DNA from: Gnetum montanum
Taxonomy: Eukaryota > Streptophyta > Gnetopsida > Gnetales > Gnetaceae
Direction of reading: 5' to 3'
DNA: 64,000 nucleotides
Assembly (NCBI GenBank): GCA_015680685.1
Contig: MNCI01029340.1
Coordinates: 90,369-154,368, forward strand
Below are positions 34,463-46,800 of this stretch, piece after piece. Under the pieces are notes generated by a model that had not been told where the DNA came from, did no database searches, and saw only the letters and a list, made by a program, of their open reading frames with translations. The translations under genes were made by a program, and so were the position numbers. Within the stretch, counting starts at the first letter, position 1, and each line of letters starts with the position of its first letter.

Positions 34463-35954
34463 TGACCTAAATCGTCGGTGTAAGGTTGGAATGGAAACAA
34501 ACACCGAAAGATCTTTGGACAAGAATAGCTGACCCTATCTTCGCCTGAGGGCAAGCTAGAAAAGGAACAAAGGTAGAGTGCCTTGGATGGTCTGCATGCA
34601 AATCAACCAAGGACTTCCCCGAGCATCAACTACGGCTTACACTGGATTATTGTAAACTGATGTTCAAAATGTAAATGGCAACACACGAAATTTAAACAGA
34701 ATGTATGCAGAAATGTATTGTAAATAGAGCGTAAACAAAGCAAACAATGTAAATGGTAGGTAATAATGAACTGTATTATATTTTTTAAATAAGAATGTGC
34801 ACCTGTCAAAGCATAACTACGCGTGTGGATGGTAGGTCAAGCACTAAGCCCCGGGATGATGTGTAAAGTGCTCAGATGCTAGGAGTCAAGTGTGTCTGAG
34901 CATCCTAGGCTACTGGTCAATGCTTTCCAAGCCTTCAACCTTTAAAATTGCTGACCTGGTTTATGTGAATTGACAGGGTATTTATAGGGCTGGGTTGGGC
35001 TCGGGTGCATAATTCCAGGAATGGAATCAACGGCTAAGAGATGATCAATGGTTGAGAGATGAGAGGAAAGTGGATCAAGTGACACGTGTCCAATGGATAG
35101 CTGTATGCTAGTTGGACGTGTGTGGGCAAGCTACGTTCTGGACCAAGTACATTGTATCTTACAATGCATGGCTTACTCAAGCCAATGAAAGTACATACAA
35201 TTTAAACCGTGAGGGCCTGACAAGCCCACAAGTGAAGATTTACAATGAAATGAGAACGTACAACAAGAGAAATTGACTCTGGCTCACTTGAAACTTCTGG
35301 ATCTCTAGATTAACTACTGCAGGGTGTCAATCTGAATGATTCCATGGCTGTTTGAGGTGTCTCTGCCTAAGCAAGACTTCCAACGTGAGTCAATTTTGTT
35401 ACAATGTATCTTGTTTTGAGCTTCAGCGTGCCCAATGTGTGTCACAGCGTGTGTCCTAGCATGCATGTGCAACGTGAGTTCTGCAGCATGTGTATGCTAC
35501 ACTCATGTTGTGCTTACACCCAGCATCACCTTCAGTGTGAGTGAGGAAAAAGACATTTTTTTACATCGATTTTTGAGTTCTGAAGCCTAGGTTTTTGAGT
35601 GTAACTACTACCTGCCTTGTGACCTTAAGGGTGATCTGCTAGTTGAAAAATGGGCTTGAATGTGACTTTTTTGGATGCACTTTCAGGTAGGTCATGCTGG
35701 ACTCATGCTACAGTGTGAGCACAGTGTGACCTACAAAAACTGTAATTTTTGAACTTTGAAATTGGAATTTTCTAGAGGTTGGAACTAGAGATTGTCGATG
35801 CTAAGCTCGAGGGTAGCCTTGACAGCGTGAGCAAGCTAGCTTGAACAAGCTGGGCATGAGTTCCATGCCTTAGTCAAATTTTGCCTCCTAAATGCTAGGA
35901 AGAGCTTGGGTTGTTCTCATTTCAAAGTGCTAGGCCGAAATTAGTGGTGTTTCA
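34463..35954 (-). repeat. 5' LTR of element 2
   Basis: 1492 bp, TGACCTAAATC...GGTGTTTCA on +. It is paired with 18572-19860. A TATA-like TATTTATA lies at 34979-34986 (minus orientation TATAAATA). It has many GCGTGA/GTGTGA words. It is followed by ATAGC, the expected 5-bp target copy. Confidence 0.85.
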
Positions 35955-36815
35955 ATAGCGAATTGCAATCAAGGCATAATGATCTAGATACCACAATTAG
36001 TCCCATCCATGGAATTCAACCAGATCATGCATGCATGCTTGAGATTCATATGGTTGGGCATAGGGGTACCTCACTGCTCATCAATATGCAATGGTTTTAC
36101 AAGAAAAGCTCATTGGAAAAAATCCAAGAAAGCTTAGGAGCATACAATGTTAGCACTCAATTCAAAAATAGATATATGAACTTTTATGAACTTGTACAAC
36201 ATTCATTTACCAGAATCATGAATGCATTTGTATGGCAAATGATAATTAGAAAAAAGTGTAAAAGGTCGAGGTAGCTTAACCGAATATGTCTAATGTTTTT
36301 CAAAAGGTAAGTCTAATATAATTCTAATGCTTGATAAAGAGACAGAAAACTTTTTTTCTTGAGGTTTGTTAGAATTATAAGTGATCATCAATTAATGATA
36401 AAGCTTGTATTGTAAGAAAGTGTAACAATTTGATTAATTATTATCTCCTCGAGAGTATTTTTCCTACCTTTCTACATTGTAAGCCATATCTTTGAGCAAA
36501 AATAAAGTTATGCATTTTCTTTCTAAGACCTTAAAAACACCTATTTCATGAAGAACTTCATGATTTTCTCATAATGTAAACCTCAAGTAGAAAAATTTGA
36601 AATAGTGGTACTAGATTGCAAGTAATAATTCAATCACAATCCTCGTGCTAGTAGAATGCAAATTGCATATCACTCATAGACTACATAACTGTGTGCTGTA
36701 GTGTGATCACAATTCTCTAATATTAATACATTACCAAAAATAATGTGAGACACATAGATTCACACTGTCTACTATCTACATCTTATTTCTATTAAAAACT
36801 ACAACATCTTGCTAT
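35955..36815. other. unclassified AT-rich spacer
   Basis: This lies between element 2 and element 3. One frame on +, 35963-36274 (103 codons, starting MQSRHNDLDTTISPIHGIQP), has no recognised motif and may be chance or a remnant of an older element. The rest, about 36280-36815, is AT-rich with nothing seen. Confidence 0.4.
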
Positions 36816-37058
36816 TGATGTCAACTCTCCCATGCTAAGCATAGGGCCATGACTAATATGTTTTAATCCTATGGGTTTTCTAACAATGCAAATTATTTGT
36901 AAGGTTATTATTTGTGATGGTTTTTATAGCAACTGGAGATAATTTTACAAGGGATTATGTTTATGTTCATAAAAGTTAGTAACTCCCTAAAGGAATTTAA
37001 ATAGCCAAACCAAATGAAAGAGACAAGAGATATTTCTAATGAAGTTTAGTTCTATGAC
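36816..37058 (+). repeat. 5' LTR of element 3, first part
   Basis: TGATGTCAACTCTCCCATGC... aligns with 63377-63617. It ends TCTATGAC, and ATGAC (37054-37058) is repeated at 55004-55008, the target duplication of element 4. Confidence 0.9.
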
Positions 37059-38261
37059 TGTAGCGACTGAAAATGTTGGTGGCTGGAAAACACTGAGGGG
37101 TCAGTGGGCCCGACAGTTTCGACCTCGTACCTGCGGGAGGGTCGTGCTAGGTGTGTGCAGATACGGGGCACCTGAACGGTCTGGTCGATCAGGCAGGGAC
37201 TTAATCAGCATCTATATAGCCTTTTGCAACCAGAAAGCTTACAATGCTTAATGTTACAATGCCAAAGAAAGGAGAAGTTGAAGAATTAAAAAAAATTTGA
37301 ACCCCTTGAACATTGTTCATTGGGGTATTTATAGGACCAAGGGCACACGAAGAGGGTGGTTTGGACGCCATGTGCCTTGGGCCCACGTTGACTTGCTCGT
37401 GCTACACGAGCCATGCATGACCGTTGGACTTGCATGACTGTTGTAATGCGAGCCTGCCATGCCCTAACTGTGCACCTGCCACTCCATAATTGCATTGTTA
37501 GTGTCTAGAGACATGTGTCAACAGTCCAATTAGGTGAAGTGCATTGATATTGCACAACCACCTGCATGCCTTGCTGTGCTTTGTAGCGTACCATGCTTGG
37601 TGTAGCGTAGCACCTTGTCGTGCATTCCGCTACATGTGTGTATCGTAGCGACTGGCCTTATTCGCAAAAACTTTGCTAATTTGCAAACTTCACTTCCGTG
37701 AGACTTGCAAACTTACTGATTCTGCCCTTTGAGTTGTCTTCTATCTCTTCCGCAGGATTGCTACGCCTTGTTGCGCCATGTAACTTAGCGTAGCGTAGCA
37801 GCAGACATAGTTCACCACTTCCTAACGGAAAGGGACATTGTTGAATGACTTGAGGTTGAGTAAGGGCACTGGTTGTATAGTTGTTGCATGCTATTCTACA
37901 CCTTCTAGCATATCATGGCACTTTGTTCTACAATTGCTTTCTAAAGCTTGCTACACTACATAGCGGGGCATAGCATAGTGTAGCAGTCTTTGTGACTTAG
38001 AAAACTTGTCAAACTATTTCGTGCATTCTGAGTGTTGCTGTCAACTCCGTGTGTTTTTTCTGAGTAGGGTGTCGGCTTGGCACACTACTTAGGTGGGCAG
38101 GTGGGATGATATGTAGAGCCTATTTTCACCTAAAGTAGAAAATTTTCCGAACTGGTCAGCCTGAACTCAGAGTGTTCTCCTCCTAAAGAACTATCGTGGT
38201 GCTGCATGAATTCCAAGGCCTGGCGAAGCAAGAATGACTTCGAAATTTTTGGGGTGTTTCA
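37059..38261 (-). repeat. 3' LTR of element 4 (internal deletion)
   Basis: 1203 bp, paired with 53423-55003 (1581 bp). About 335 bp corresponding to roughly 53596-53930 are missing between GCAAC and CAGAAAGC, and the palindrome of the other LTR is absent. A TATA box (TATTTATA on +) lies at 37326-37333. The first 163 bases differ from the other LTR at about 21 positions, almost all transitions. Confidence 0.9.
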
Positions 38262-38327
38262 TTGGCCCATCTTTGTCAACATTTGGAGAATAGGCTCGAT
38301 AGACATCGACAAAGAAAATGAAACACC
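38253..38327 (-). other. polypurine tract and hairpin, element 4
   Basis: The sense strand has CAAAGATGGGCCAA then TGAAACACC. Upstream, GGTGTTTCATT and CTTTGTC can pair with GACAAAG and AATGAAACACC. This is the same structure as in element 1. Confidence 0.75.
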
Positions 38328-39284
38328 ATGGAGGACACGATGCTAACGTTGCCGCTTGGTGATTTCTGGGACGTCTCTTGGCTATGCTTAAGAGTGTTGC
38401 ATTGGTTTTGCAGAGGTTAAGGCAGAGAGCAAAGATGATGTTTAGCAGAGTCCCTCGTCGGAATGCTCATGAGGGACTCATTCGTGTTTTCATCTCTGGC
38501 TGGCGTTGTTCTTCAACCTCTTGTAGGCAGGTGTTTCCTTCGTAGGATGAGTTGTGTTACATTCATGGAGGGTTTTGACTTGCCTACAGATGCTTTCCAT
38601 GTGACGAGTTGTGTTATGCACGTCATGGCATTTGCACTCTGAAGTGGCTAAGCTAGCCAAGGCACTCGCTTCACGACGCTATAGCATTTACTGCTATCGT
38701 AAGCTATGCTCGTAGGGGCAAAGGTCTTGCTGACTGCTGCATTGTTGAAGCTATTGGGTATTGCCGTTGGTGTGCAATTTCCAAAGCAGGAAAGCCAGTA
38801 GTGGCCTTGACAGCACTGGCGTAGAGGAGCTGGCCTCTGAAGTACTGAGAGTTGTTGTGGGTGCAGATGCTCTAGAATCCCTGCCAAAGGCATGCATTCT
38901 TCGTTCAGCTATGGGATCGACTACCACATAGCTAAACGTCGTGTGAGCCGAGGCATTGGCAGGGCGCTGGAGAGTAACAATACTATGGCTGGGCCACAAT
39001 ACTGCTAGAACTCCAACTGCAGGAACTAGCCAAGGAACTATAGTTAGGGTGATGGGTCATGGTGACAGTAGGTCCGAAGGGCCAATATCATGTCATACGA
39101 CATTTCCGAAGGGTCAGCATGATGCCAAGGCTAGCAGCGTCGCGTGTGTTCCAGACCACGTTCTCATTACATCATGAACTACATTCTGGAGCTACGACGT
39201 CCCACCCATACATCAGCATTGTGCATGCTTGTTTGATGCATACTCGGCGTCGATGCATGCTGGGGATGTGACGCGAATCCAGTT
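38328..39284 (-). other. 3' untranslated region of element 4
   Basis: It aligns with 15936-16932 of element 1, including the short conserved translation TFSYVVVDPIAE and RMHAFGRDSRAS (sense frame at about 38945-38860). No recognised function. Confidence 0.6.
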
Positions 39285-39645
39285 TAAGATATTGGTAGGC
39301 AATGTGTTGGTTCAAGGTCCCAGTGGACCGTTGTGTTGGTTAAAGGTCCCAGTGGATCATACATGCTAGTTTAACATCATAGCAGATAAGTCATGCCAGT
39401 TTATAGTCATAGTAGACTAGCAGTGCCAGTTTTACATCATAGCGGATAGTTGTCGCTAGTTTAACATCATAGCGAACAGTTCTCAATGTTACTAGTTTAC
39501 CATCATTGCGGATGCTGCTCAGTGCTGCTAGTTTATCATCATTACGGACGTTGCTTGGTACTACTAGTTTATCATCATTGTGGATGCTACTTGGTGCGAT
39601 TGCCAATTTATCATCGTAGCGGATGGTTGCCCAATGTTGTTGTGC
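39285..39645 (-). repeat. punctuation array iii, element 4
   Basis: About ten units of 30-39 bp, on + CTAGTTTAACATCATAGCGGA; sense strand TCCGCTATGATGTTAAACTAG. It starts right after the pol stop at 39647. Confidence 0.85.
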
Positions 39646-39646
39646 T

Positions 39647-40850
39647 TCAGACATAGTACATCTTGAGATACGACTGATTCACCAGGTTGCAAACTCGTTA
39701 CCATCCATGTTCACCAGCTTGAAGGCTCCATTCCCGAAGGCTTTAGGAACCATGTAAGGACCTTCCCAGTTGGCTGAGAATTTGCTCACGTGCTCACAGA
39801 TAGCCTTGAGGATGAGGTCTCCCTTTTGTACTAGTTGTCGATGTGGGCCTGCACGGTGCTTCTGATATTGTTTGCTCTAGTAGTGCTCAATGTGTCTCAG
39901 TGTCTACGCGCGCTCCTCCTTCACTAAGTCAAGGTTGATGGTTTGCGACTCATTGTTCTAGGCTTCGCTCATGACATCCGCAAGGATCATCCGCAGTGAT
40001 GGTACCTACAACTCAAGAGGCAATACAGCTTTAGATCCATAAATAAGGATGTAAGGGGTCTTACTTGTTGCAGTTCTACATGTTGTTCTATAGGCCCAGA
40101 GGATGTAGAGGATTTTCTCGTGCCACCGCCTCTTGCTATTGTTAAGAATCCTCTTTAGCAACTTGATGATGAACTTATTTGTAGCCTCTACTTACCCGTT
40201 TTCCTATAGATAATAAGGGGAAGAAAATGATTGTTTAATGCCTAGATTGCTACAGAAGGTTCAGGTTTCTATACTGCTAAATTGTGGCCCATTATCAATC
40301 ACAATAGTCATTGGAAGCCCAATCCCTGTTACAATGTTGTCGAGGATGAAATGGAAGATTTGCTAAGATGTCATTTTCCTTAGGGGAATAGCTTCCACCC
40401 ACTTAGTAAAATACTCAGTGGCAATGATAATGAAGCTATGCTCTGTAGAGGACTTAGACATGATAGGCCCTATGAGGTCTAATCCCCATCGTTGGAAGGG
40501 CCACGTGATTTGCGTTGGGTGTAGGTTTGTAGGTGAGACACATATGAGATTTGCATATCTCTAGCATGTGTCACATGTCTTGACTTTCAATAGGTAGTCA
40601 CACTCCATGTAGGGCCAATAGTACCCTAGGCATCTGATTTTTGCAGCCATAGCCCTAGGTGCTATGTGTCCACCACAAAGCCCCTCATGAACTTCATTAA
40701 CTATCGTTTGTGCCTACTTGCCACCCACACATGCCAGCAATATCCCATTGTAGGAACGTCAGCATAGGGCGTCATTTCCCATGAGCACGTATTGCCGAGT
40801 ACACTCATGGATCACATCTCTCTGGGTAGATGTCAATCCACCTAGGGGTT
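39647..40850 (-). pseudogene. integrase, element 4 (broken)
   Basis: It ends YLKMYYV with stop TGA at 39649-39647. On the minus strand the region retains the FHLGD-type C-terminus, the LPLELQ(V) segment near 40015, an IVIDNGPQF core near 40285, and KYFTKWVEAIPLRK near 40400. The catalytic glutamate region (VEATNK) lies near 40180. Several frameshifts and stops occur and no long open frame survives. Confidence 0.75.
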
Positions 40851-41985
40851 CACCATGCTATAGATAAGCTTTAATGTTAGCATACCACTCCTGGGTATCC
40901 GCAACACTAACAAAGGCCACGTGTTCCACCTGAGTGAAAGGCTCTGCGCATTCTATAATCGAGGTTGGCAACTTTGCCAAGGAATGTGATGGGATGTTTA
41001 ACGCAAGGGTAGCTAAGGTGTCTACCATAGTGTTCTCATTGCATGGCACATGTTGCACATCTGTGGTTGCAAATTGCTTAAGCAAGATTTTTGCTACATC
41101 GCAATAGGGTTGCAGGTGCATAGCCTTGCAGGCATAGACCTCAGTGATTTGATTCACGACTAGTTTTGAATCTCCCCGGATTACCAGGTGTTGTATGCAC
41201 AGTGCTCGAACAATTAAGAGACCTTTGAGTAGCCCCTCATATTCTACCACGTTGTTGGTGTAAGGGAATGCAAATCGATAAGTGGATGCATGCATTTCCC
41301 CATAGGAGAATGTGATTATGGCAGCGGCGGTACCTCCTCGCGTGGTTGAGGCACCATTGAAATGTAAGGTGGCTTCGAAATGTGACAAGACAATGTTGAC
41401 ATTGCTAATGTATTCATCAGGGAATTCAGGGTCTATGATTTCCTGGTCGTTGACTAGTGAGGTCGTAAGTTGGGTCGCTATGGCCTAACCCTTTGTTGAC
41501 GATTGACTTACATAGCATAAATCGAACTTCGCGGTTATTGCCTTCCATCGGGCTATCCTACTACTTTCGTATAAGTTGTTCGTGATAGCCCGGAGTATAT
41601 TGCTTTTTCAAATGATGTTGGTTGTACTGCGGAACAAGTAATGTCATCACTTTTTTAATGTGAACACTAAGGCTAGGAAATTCCTCTCCACTTTTTTGTA
41701 TTTCACTTCGTGCGTTATTAGCGCATGACTCAGATAATACACTGGTATCTTAGAGCCTTCATCTCACTTCTGACACAGCAGTTCCGTGACAGATGTGTCG
41801 GAGGTAGTGAGGTAGACAAAGAAGGGTTTATCCCTTTGTGGCTAATGCACAGTCGAGAGGTGTGAGAGTTCCTTCTTCAGGTCGTCGAAGGCTTGTTGAC
41901 GCTAGGTTGTCCACTCGAAGTCAACCCCTTTCTTTAGAAGATGTTGCATGGGATGTAACTTGTCGGTAAAACTTGCTATGAACCT
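40851..41985 (-). pseudogene. RNase H plus archaeal-type RNase H, element 4
   Basis: The archaeal-type domain is open for 176 codons (41388-40858): it begins LHFNGASTTRGG with Asn for the first catalytic Asp, then FAFPYTNNVVEYEGLLKGL, VIRGDSKLVVNQIT with its Asp intact, and VQHVPCNENTMVDTLATL. The upstream RNase H (about 41400-41960) is broken. The Asn is shared with element 1. Confidence 0.85.
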
Positions 41986-42905
41986 TCAAATGAATTGCAC
42001 TCTACCTTGCAAACCACGTAACTCCTTAAGGTTTGTGGGAGGCACTAGGTTGATGATGGCCCTGACCTTGTTAGGGTTCACCTATATTCTGACCTCCAAT
42101 ACTACGAACCCTATCATGTNATCATGGTATAGCAGAAGGTCCCCCATGGGGTCATGAAGGTTGTTGATAGCTAGTGCTCTGGGTTAATGCAGATTTGGTT
42201 ATATTCGGAGAAACCATCCATGAAGGATAGTAGAGCATGGCTAGCCATGATGTCAATGAGCTGATCAATGCTTGGAAGTGGGAAGTTATCCTTGATCGTT
42301 TCCTTGTTCAAGTCCCAAAAGTCTATACAAATTCGTATTCCTCCCATTTTCTTCGAAACCACAACAACATTGGACACCCACTCTGAATAGTCAACCGCAC
42401 AGATGAATCCTACTTGGTATAGCTTGGTGATTTCATCCCTCATGGCTAGTGCGATCTCCAGCTTAACTTTACGAGCCTTCTGCTTGACTGCCTTCATATG
42501 TGGGTCTATGACGATGTTGTGCTAAATTAGCCACAGATCCAAACTCGGCATGTCATTGTACGACCATGTGAAGGCATCGATGTTGTCTTGCAGAATCTTG
42601 GCTATGCTTTTGTGCATTTGTGTGTCTAGGAGGGAACTGAGTCTTAACGTTTTCACCTCCCCCTTTGACGTGGTCACAAGCATCTCGACGAGAGGGCCCT
42701 TGGTTACATCCCCAACCTCTAAGCCTAGGGCTTAGACTAGATGCTTGGGCTAGTCTGGGGATGCTTCTAAGGCTACTATAGTGCTAGTTGTGATCGACCC
42801 CCAGTCTATCATGTCAAGATTCAACTATCTCGCGAGCTTGCCCTGTGGTCCTGCTAACGTTAAAGGCATGGAAAGGTCATGATGGATTCCCATCTCTTGC
42901 TTGAC
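41986..42905 (-). pseudogene. reverse transcriptase, element 4; catalytic core missing at an N
   Basis: It starts after an AG acceptor (42906) with VKQEMGIHHDLSMPL. Open from 42497: WVSNVVVVSKKMGG, IDFWDLNK, LPSIDQLI, LSFMDGFSEYNQI. After MTPWGTFCYTM the N at 42120 joins directly to a segment matching the post-YVDD connection, so about 235 bp with FGLKNAGATY and YVDD are absent. The loss may be genomic or an assembly collapse. Confidence 0.85.
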
Positions 42906-43019
42906 CTGCCAACATAAAATGAAAGCTTAGTCAAGAGGCATCTGTTGGCAGAGATTATGTGTAACAAAAGTTTGCAAAGCAGCGACGAGATGCAACTTGC
43001 GAAGTGTGATGATGTAAAG

Positions 43020-43490
43020 ATCAAAAGTTTGCCAATTTTAAGGTCATGGCAGACCGCCAAGGCGCAAGAGCGTAGAACTGTCATAGGTGTAAAATTGCTA
43101 ATGTAAAGTGTGAAGCTATGTGACTGTTGATATGCAAATGCCAAACTACTAGTTTAGTGTCATTTCGGACCACCAAATTGTAACATGCAAAATCTTAATA
43201 TGCAAAATAATAGTATGTGAAACGGGAGACTACGAGTATGAGAAGTACCAAATCGTTAATGTGAAAATATGAATTGCAAACATGAAAACACAAAACTGCT
43301 AGAAATTGTGATACTACTAATGTGGAAGAATATGCGAAAATCGCCGATGTAAACATGTGGTGTTGTTAGTTTAACATCATTGCAGACCGCTAGGGGTGCA
43401 ACTATGATAGGGTTGCTTAGTTTGAGATCTTTTCGGACCAATCATATTGCGATTGCCAAGATTACTAGTTTAAGGTCTTTTCGGACCCTT
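43020..43490 (-). repeat. punctuation array ii, element 4
   Basis: Five units, on + CTAGTTTAAGGTCTTTTCGGAC and variants at about 43035, 43150, 43365, 43415 and 43470. It lies between the RT start and the antisense promoter, as in element 1. Confidence 0.8.
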
Positions 43491-43628
43491 AATCAAAAAC
43501 AAATATATATTTTTTTGTTTTCGGGAAGGCGAGTAGCTGGCTTGAAGCATGTTAAGGCTTTAATGCTAATAGTGCTACGATGTCGTGGCGAGCATGCTAC
43601 GCAGTACGACACACTCTACATTAATCAA

Positions 43629-43684
43629 AGAGAGAGAGAGAGAGAGAGGCAAGTTTCCCCATCTCGTCATTATGGCCATAAATA
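43629..43684 (+). promoter_or_regulatory. antisense core promoter candidate, element 4
   Basis: A (GA)10 tract (43629-43648) is followed by CCATAAATAGGGG (TATA-like, 43677-43684), 152 bases before the exon 1 ATG at 43836 (GGACAATGGCT). Order and spacing match element 1's minus-strand copy (154 bases). Confidence 0.6.
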
Positions 43685-43835
43685 GGGGTTAAACCTTGAC
43701 AATTTTTCCATTTTCACCATAAGAGCGCAGAGCCTACATTGGAGCACAAGGTGATTTCGGAGCATGAAGCAATTGTGTTAATCGACTAGTAAGGTGAGTT
43801 TTTACAATGAAAGGTGTAAATCTACAAGCAGGACA

Positions 43836-46800
43836 ATGGCTCCTAAGACTCATCTAGTGCTTGCAAAGGTTGAGGAGGCGAAGAAGATCATGGGGGTGTG
43901 CCACAAGCGTGCGTTGCAGCGTGGAAGAGCACACCATTGACCCAATAGGTTACTATGTTTCCATCGCTTTTTTTTTTTGCTTTTGGGATTTCTGTTGTTC
44001 TTTGTTGTTGTTTTGCATCCTATTTGTTTTGTGTTCATTCTTCGCTACCTGTGTTTTCTATGGTCACGTTATTTTAGCCTTTGCATCGCCGCTATTGCCG
44101 TTTCGGTCATGGCAGATGCATACACGTTATGTCGTGGTTGCATGCAAGGCCACTGAAACCTCCACCACCACGGTTGTCATAACCTCAGGGGCTGGGATAG
44201 TTTAAGTCGCTTGACCCTTGCATGCCGTAACGTAAAACCCTTAGGAGGGCTAGGCCATGTGCAATGCAGTAGCACGACACGTGTTTTGTTAAAGCATGTC
44301 ATCAATTTTTTTGTTGCTACACTAGGATATTCGCATGTTCTTACTACGCTAGGCTTTCACTCCCTTGCTACGCTATGTGCAAACAAATGGTTATGCTATG
44401 CTATCTACATGGACTACTAGGCATTGCTACATTGCACATGTATTGCCCTTAAGTATGATGCTAACATTCGCTAATTGTGTTGTGTAGGGCGGGGTTGAGG
44501 CCCAGGCTGATTGTTTTGGAAATTAGAGGGGCCTTGTGCCATGTGAGCAAATTTGTGGCCAATGCCCCTCCTCCCCAAATACGTATGGGAGAGCAAGGGG
44601 TCTGGTTTAGAGAAGGGGCACTAGACTTCTTGCAATTCCTCCTTGACCACTTCAATGTGATTATTTGCTCTTCCCTAGAGGAGGAGGAGGCATCCGGCAT
44701 AATAGAAGCCATGTTGCCTGGGGAAAGTTAGGGCATTCTAAGGTTTTTTACCGACGGGGCAATCATGAGTAGGTAGGGGAAGGGATCCAGCCAATGCTCA
44801 ACAAGGTTAAGGAGTTTAGCCTAGATCTGGAACATGCCTGAATACAACTGCTACCACCATTACAACACATTTTTCCTCACACATTACATGGCAACATGCT
44901 TTCAGAACCCACAGGGGACTGTCTATTGTGCTAACGGGTGAGTTTTGCAGGCTTGCTCCGTTCTGTTGTGCAACATTTGGCCATATTGGCCAAATGCTAA
45001 CAGTATTTGTTTGTCACCAGGTTCTTCATCAACGATGAAGGGGTTCATGACTGGTCGGGTCTGCTGGCTATAGCACAACTAGCCCTACAAGAGTTCTCTT
45101 CTGCCAAGAACCTGTGGGCGAGTGTGATCGATCAATGCGAGGAGAATACCACACCTACCCAAGCACGTTTTATGTTCCCTACAATTAGTTTAAGAAGAAG
45201 GATTGGCTAGATAAGGAGTGGGTAGAACCCTTCAAGCTGGTCATGGTTGAAGAAGCTATGGTTGAACTCCCGATGTTCTCGTCACCATATAGGCCTGGTG
45301 GGTCAAACAATAGGTGTCACATGCTCAAGTGTTCTTGCAATCCTTAGATTTCCGATGTCGTTATGCTATGTGAAAACTATAGCAGGGGTGAAGAAGCCCC
45401 AGGAGGTGATGGTGGTAACCATCGAGACATAGGGGCAAACATCTACTTCAAATACGGTGAAGTAGAAGCAAGCCAGCGCTAGTTAGATCAAGGGGCCTCA
45501 GACTCCTTGGTCAAGAACATCCAAAAGGCAGGGCTTATGGATCTGTTCATGGTCCCAAATTTGAGCGTTCCTACTGCCCAGATGCTTTCCCTGGTCAACT
45601 CCTTCTCTAAGAGGGCAGGCTGTTTTCGCACGTGCCTACGGGACGTGCGGGTGGTCATTGAAATAAATGACCAGCTTTTTACAAACCTGTTTGGTGTTCC
45701 TGCCGATGGCATCCCCATAGGGTTGAAGCACAAGAAGGAGTTGATCCTTCAGAAGAAGGATATCCAAGAGTGGTTGGGGTTCGTTAAGAAGCAAAAAGGG
45801 CTCCCCATGGATAAGCTTAAGGACAAACCCACCATGGAGATTTACCCAATCTTCCGCGCCCACGCATTCCCCCAACTGCTTACCCAACAAAAGGTCCTGG
45901 GGCTCGAGCAGGCCTAGATAATGCAGGAGGTTAAGAAAGAGGGGGCCTGTTACAACTGGGCCTATTTCCTATGTAAGGGCTTGCAGGCTGAGATTTTGGG
46001 ACTCTAAAAAAATGGAGTCCTATCCAACATACACTATGCCTTCTACATAGGCTGTCTGAAGCGCTTCGCAGAGTTTCTAGTGGTTCAAGAGGATGGAGTC
46101 TGGGTCATGTGAAACCACAACCAGATTTCTAGGCCATGAATTCACCAGATCCTTTGGACCACGCGAGCCCAAGTTCCCCCAAAAATAATTAGGGAGTCAT
46201 TGTCTGTAACAACCAAGGATTGGGTGGCTCGCAGAATTTGTGGCCAAGATAGTGTAGGAGAGACACCCCCTACTATAGCCAGTAGCGTGACGCGAGGGGA
46301 GCATCTCATAGCTGAGACTATGCCCAAGGAGTTGCGAAGGAATAGGCCTCCCCCAGCTAGGGAAACCCTTCACTTGGAGGAAGAGGAGGGACAAAGACTG
46401 CGGCTTAAGCTGCAGAGGATGCAACCCCCCATTGGTAAATGCTTTTGTGTAACGCTTACTTTGTTATTGTTTGCTATGCTATGCTGCGCTAGGTGGTGTA
46501 GTGTAGCGTAGAATTTGCTTTGAGCTAACTAGTTTTGGACCAACACAAAAATGCTTCTTTGCTAACAGAGGAAGAAGAAGAAGAAGAAGAAGGCGATGAA
46601 GAAGTGTCGACCCTTAAGATGAGGGCGACGAATGAAGATACGGAGGCCCTAGTATTGGAGGAAAGGGCCCCGATCAAAAATAAGAAAGCTCCTATTTCTA
46701 GGGCAGGGGCTCTTATCATTAGGGAGCCTCCTCCTACCAACAAAGAGGCACATCCCTTGAATAAAAAAGACACACCAGTGCATGAGGAAGGGGCTCGTAT

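Larger units (their letters stand above)
18572..35954 (-). mobile_element. element 2: related Tat-like element lacking RT
   Basis: Sense strand minus: 5' LTR 35954-34463, primer site, gag, protease, array i, antisense gene (on +), array ii, RNase H, archaeal RNase H, integrase, array iii, 3' region, polypurine tract, truncated 3' LTR 19860-18572. It has the same module order and antisense gene as elements 1 and 4 but a different LTR family and lower GC. RT is missing between array ii and RNase H. The right flank is ATAGC. Its matching left flank should lie outside the window. Confidence 0.85.

Noticed and set aside
35963-36274. Unclassified 103-codon frame as a host gene
   Set aside because: No motif, no flanking gene structure, and AT-rich surroundings. 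Kept only as an unclassified spacer.
41948-42157. Open frame on + in the RT region of element 4
   Set aside because: It is the reverse-strand shadow of pol; the minus strand carries the RT/RNase H motifs. The similar minus frame at 12962-13228 is the shadow in element 1.
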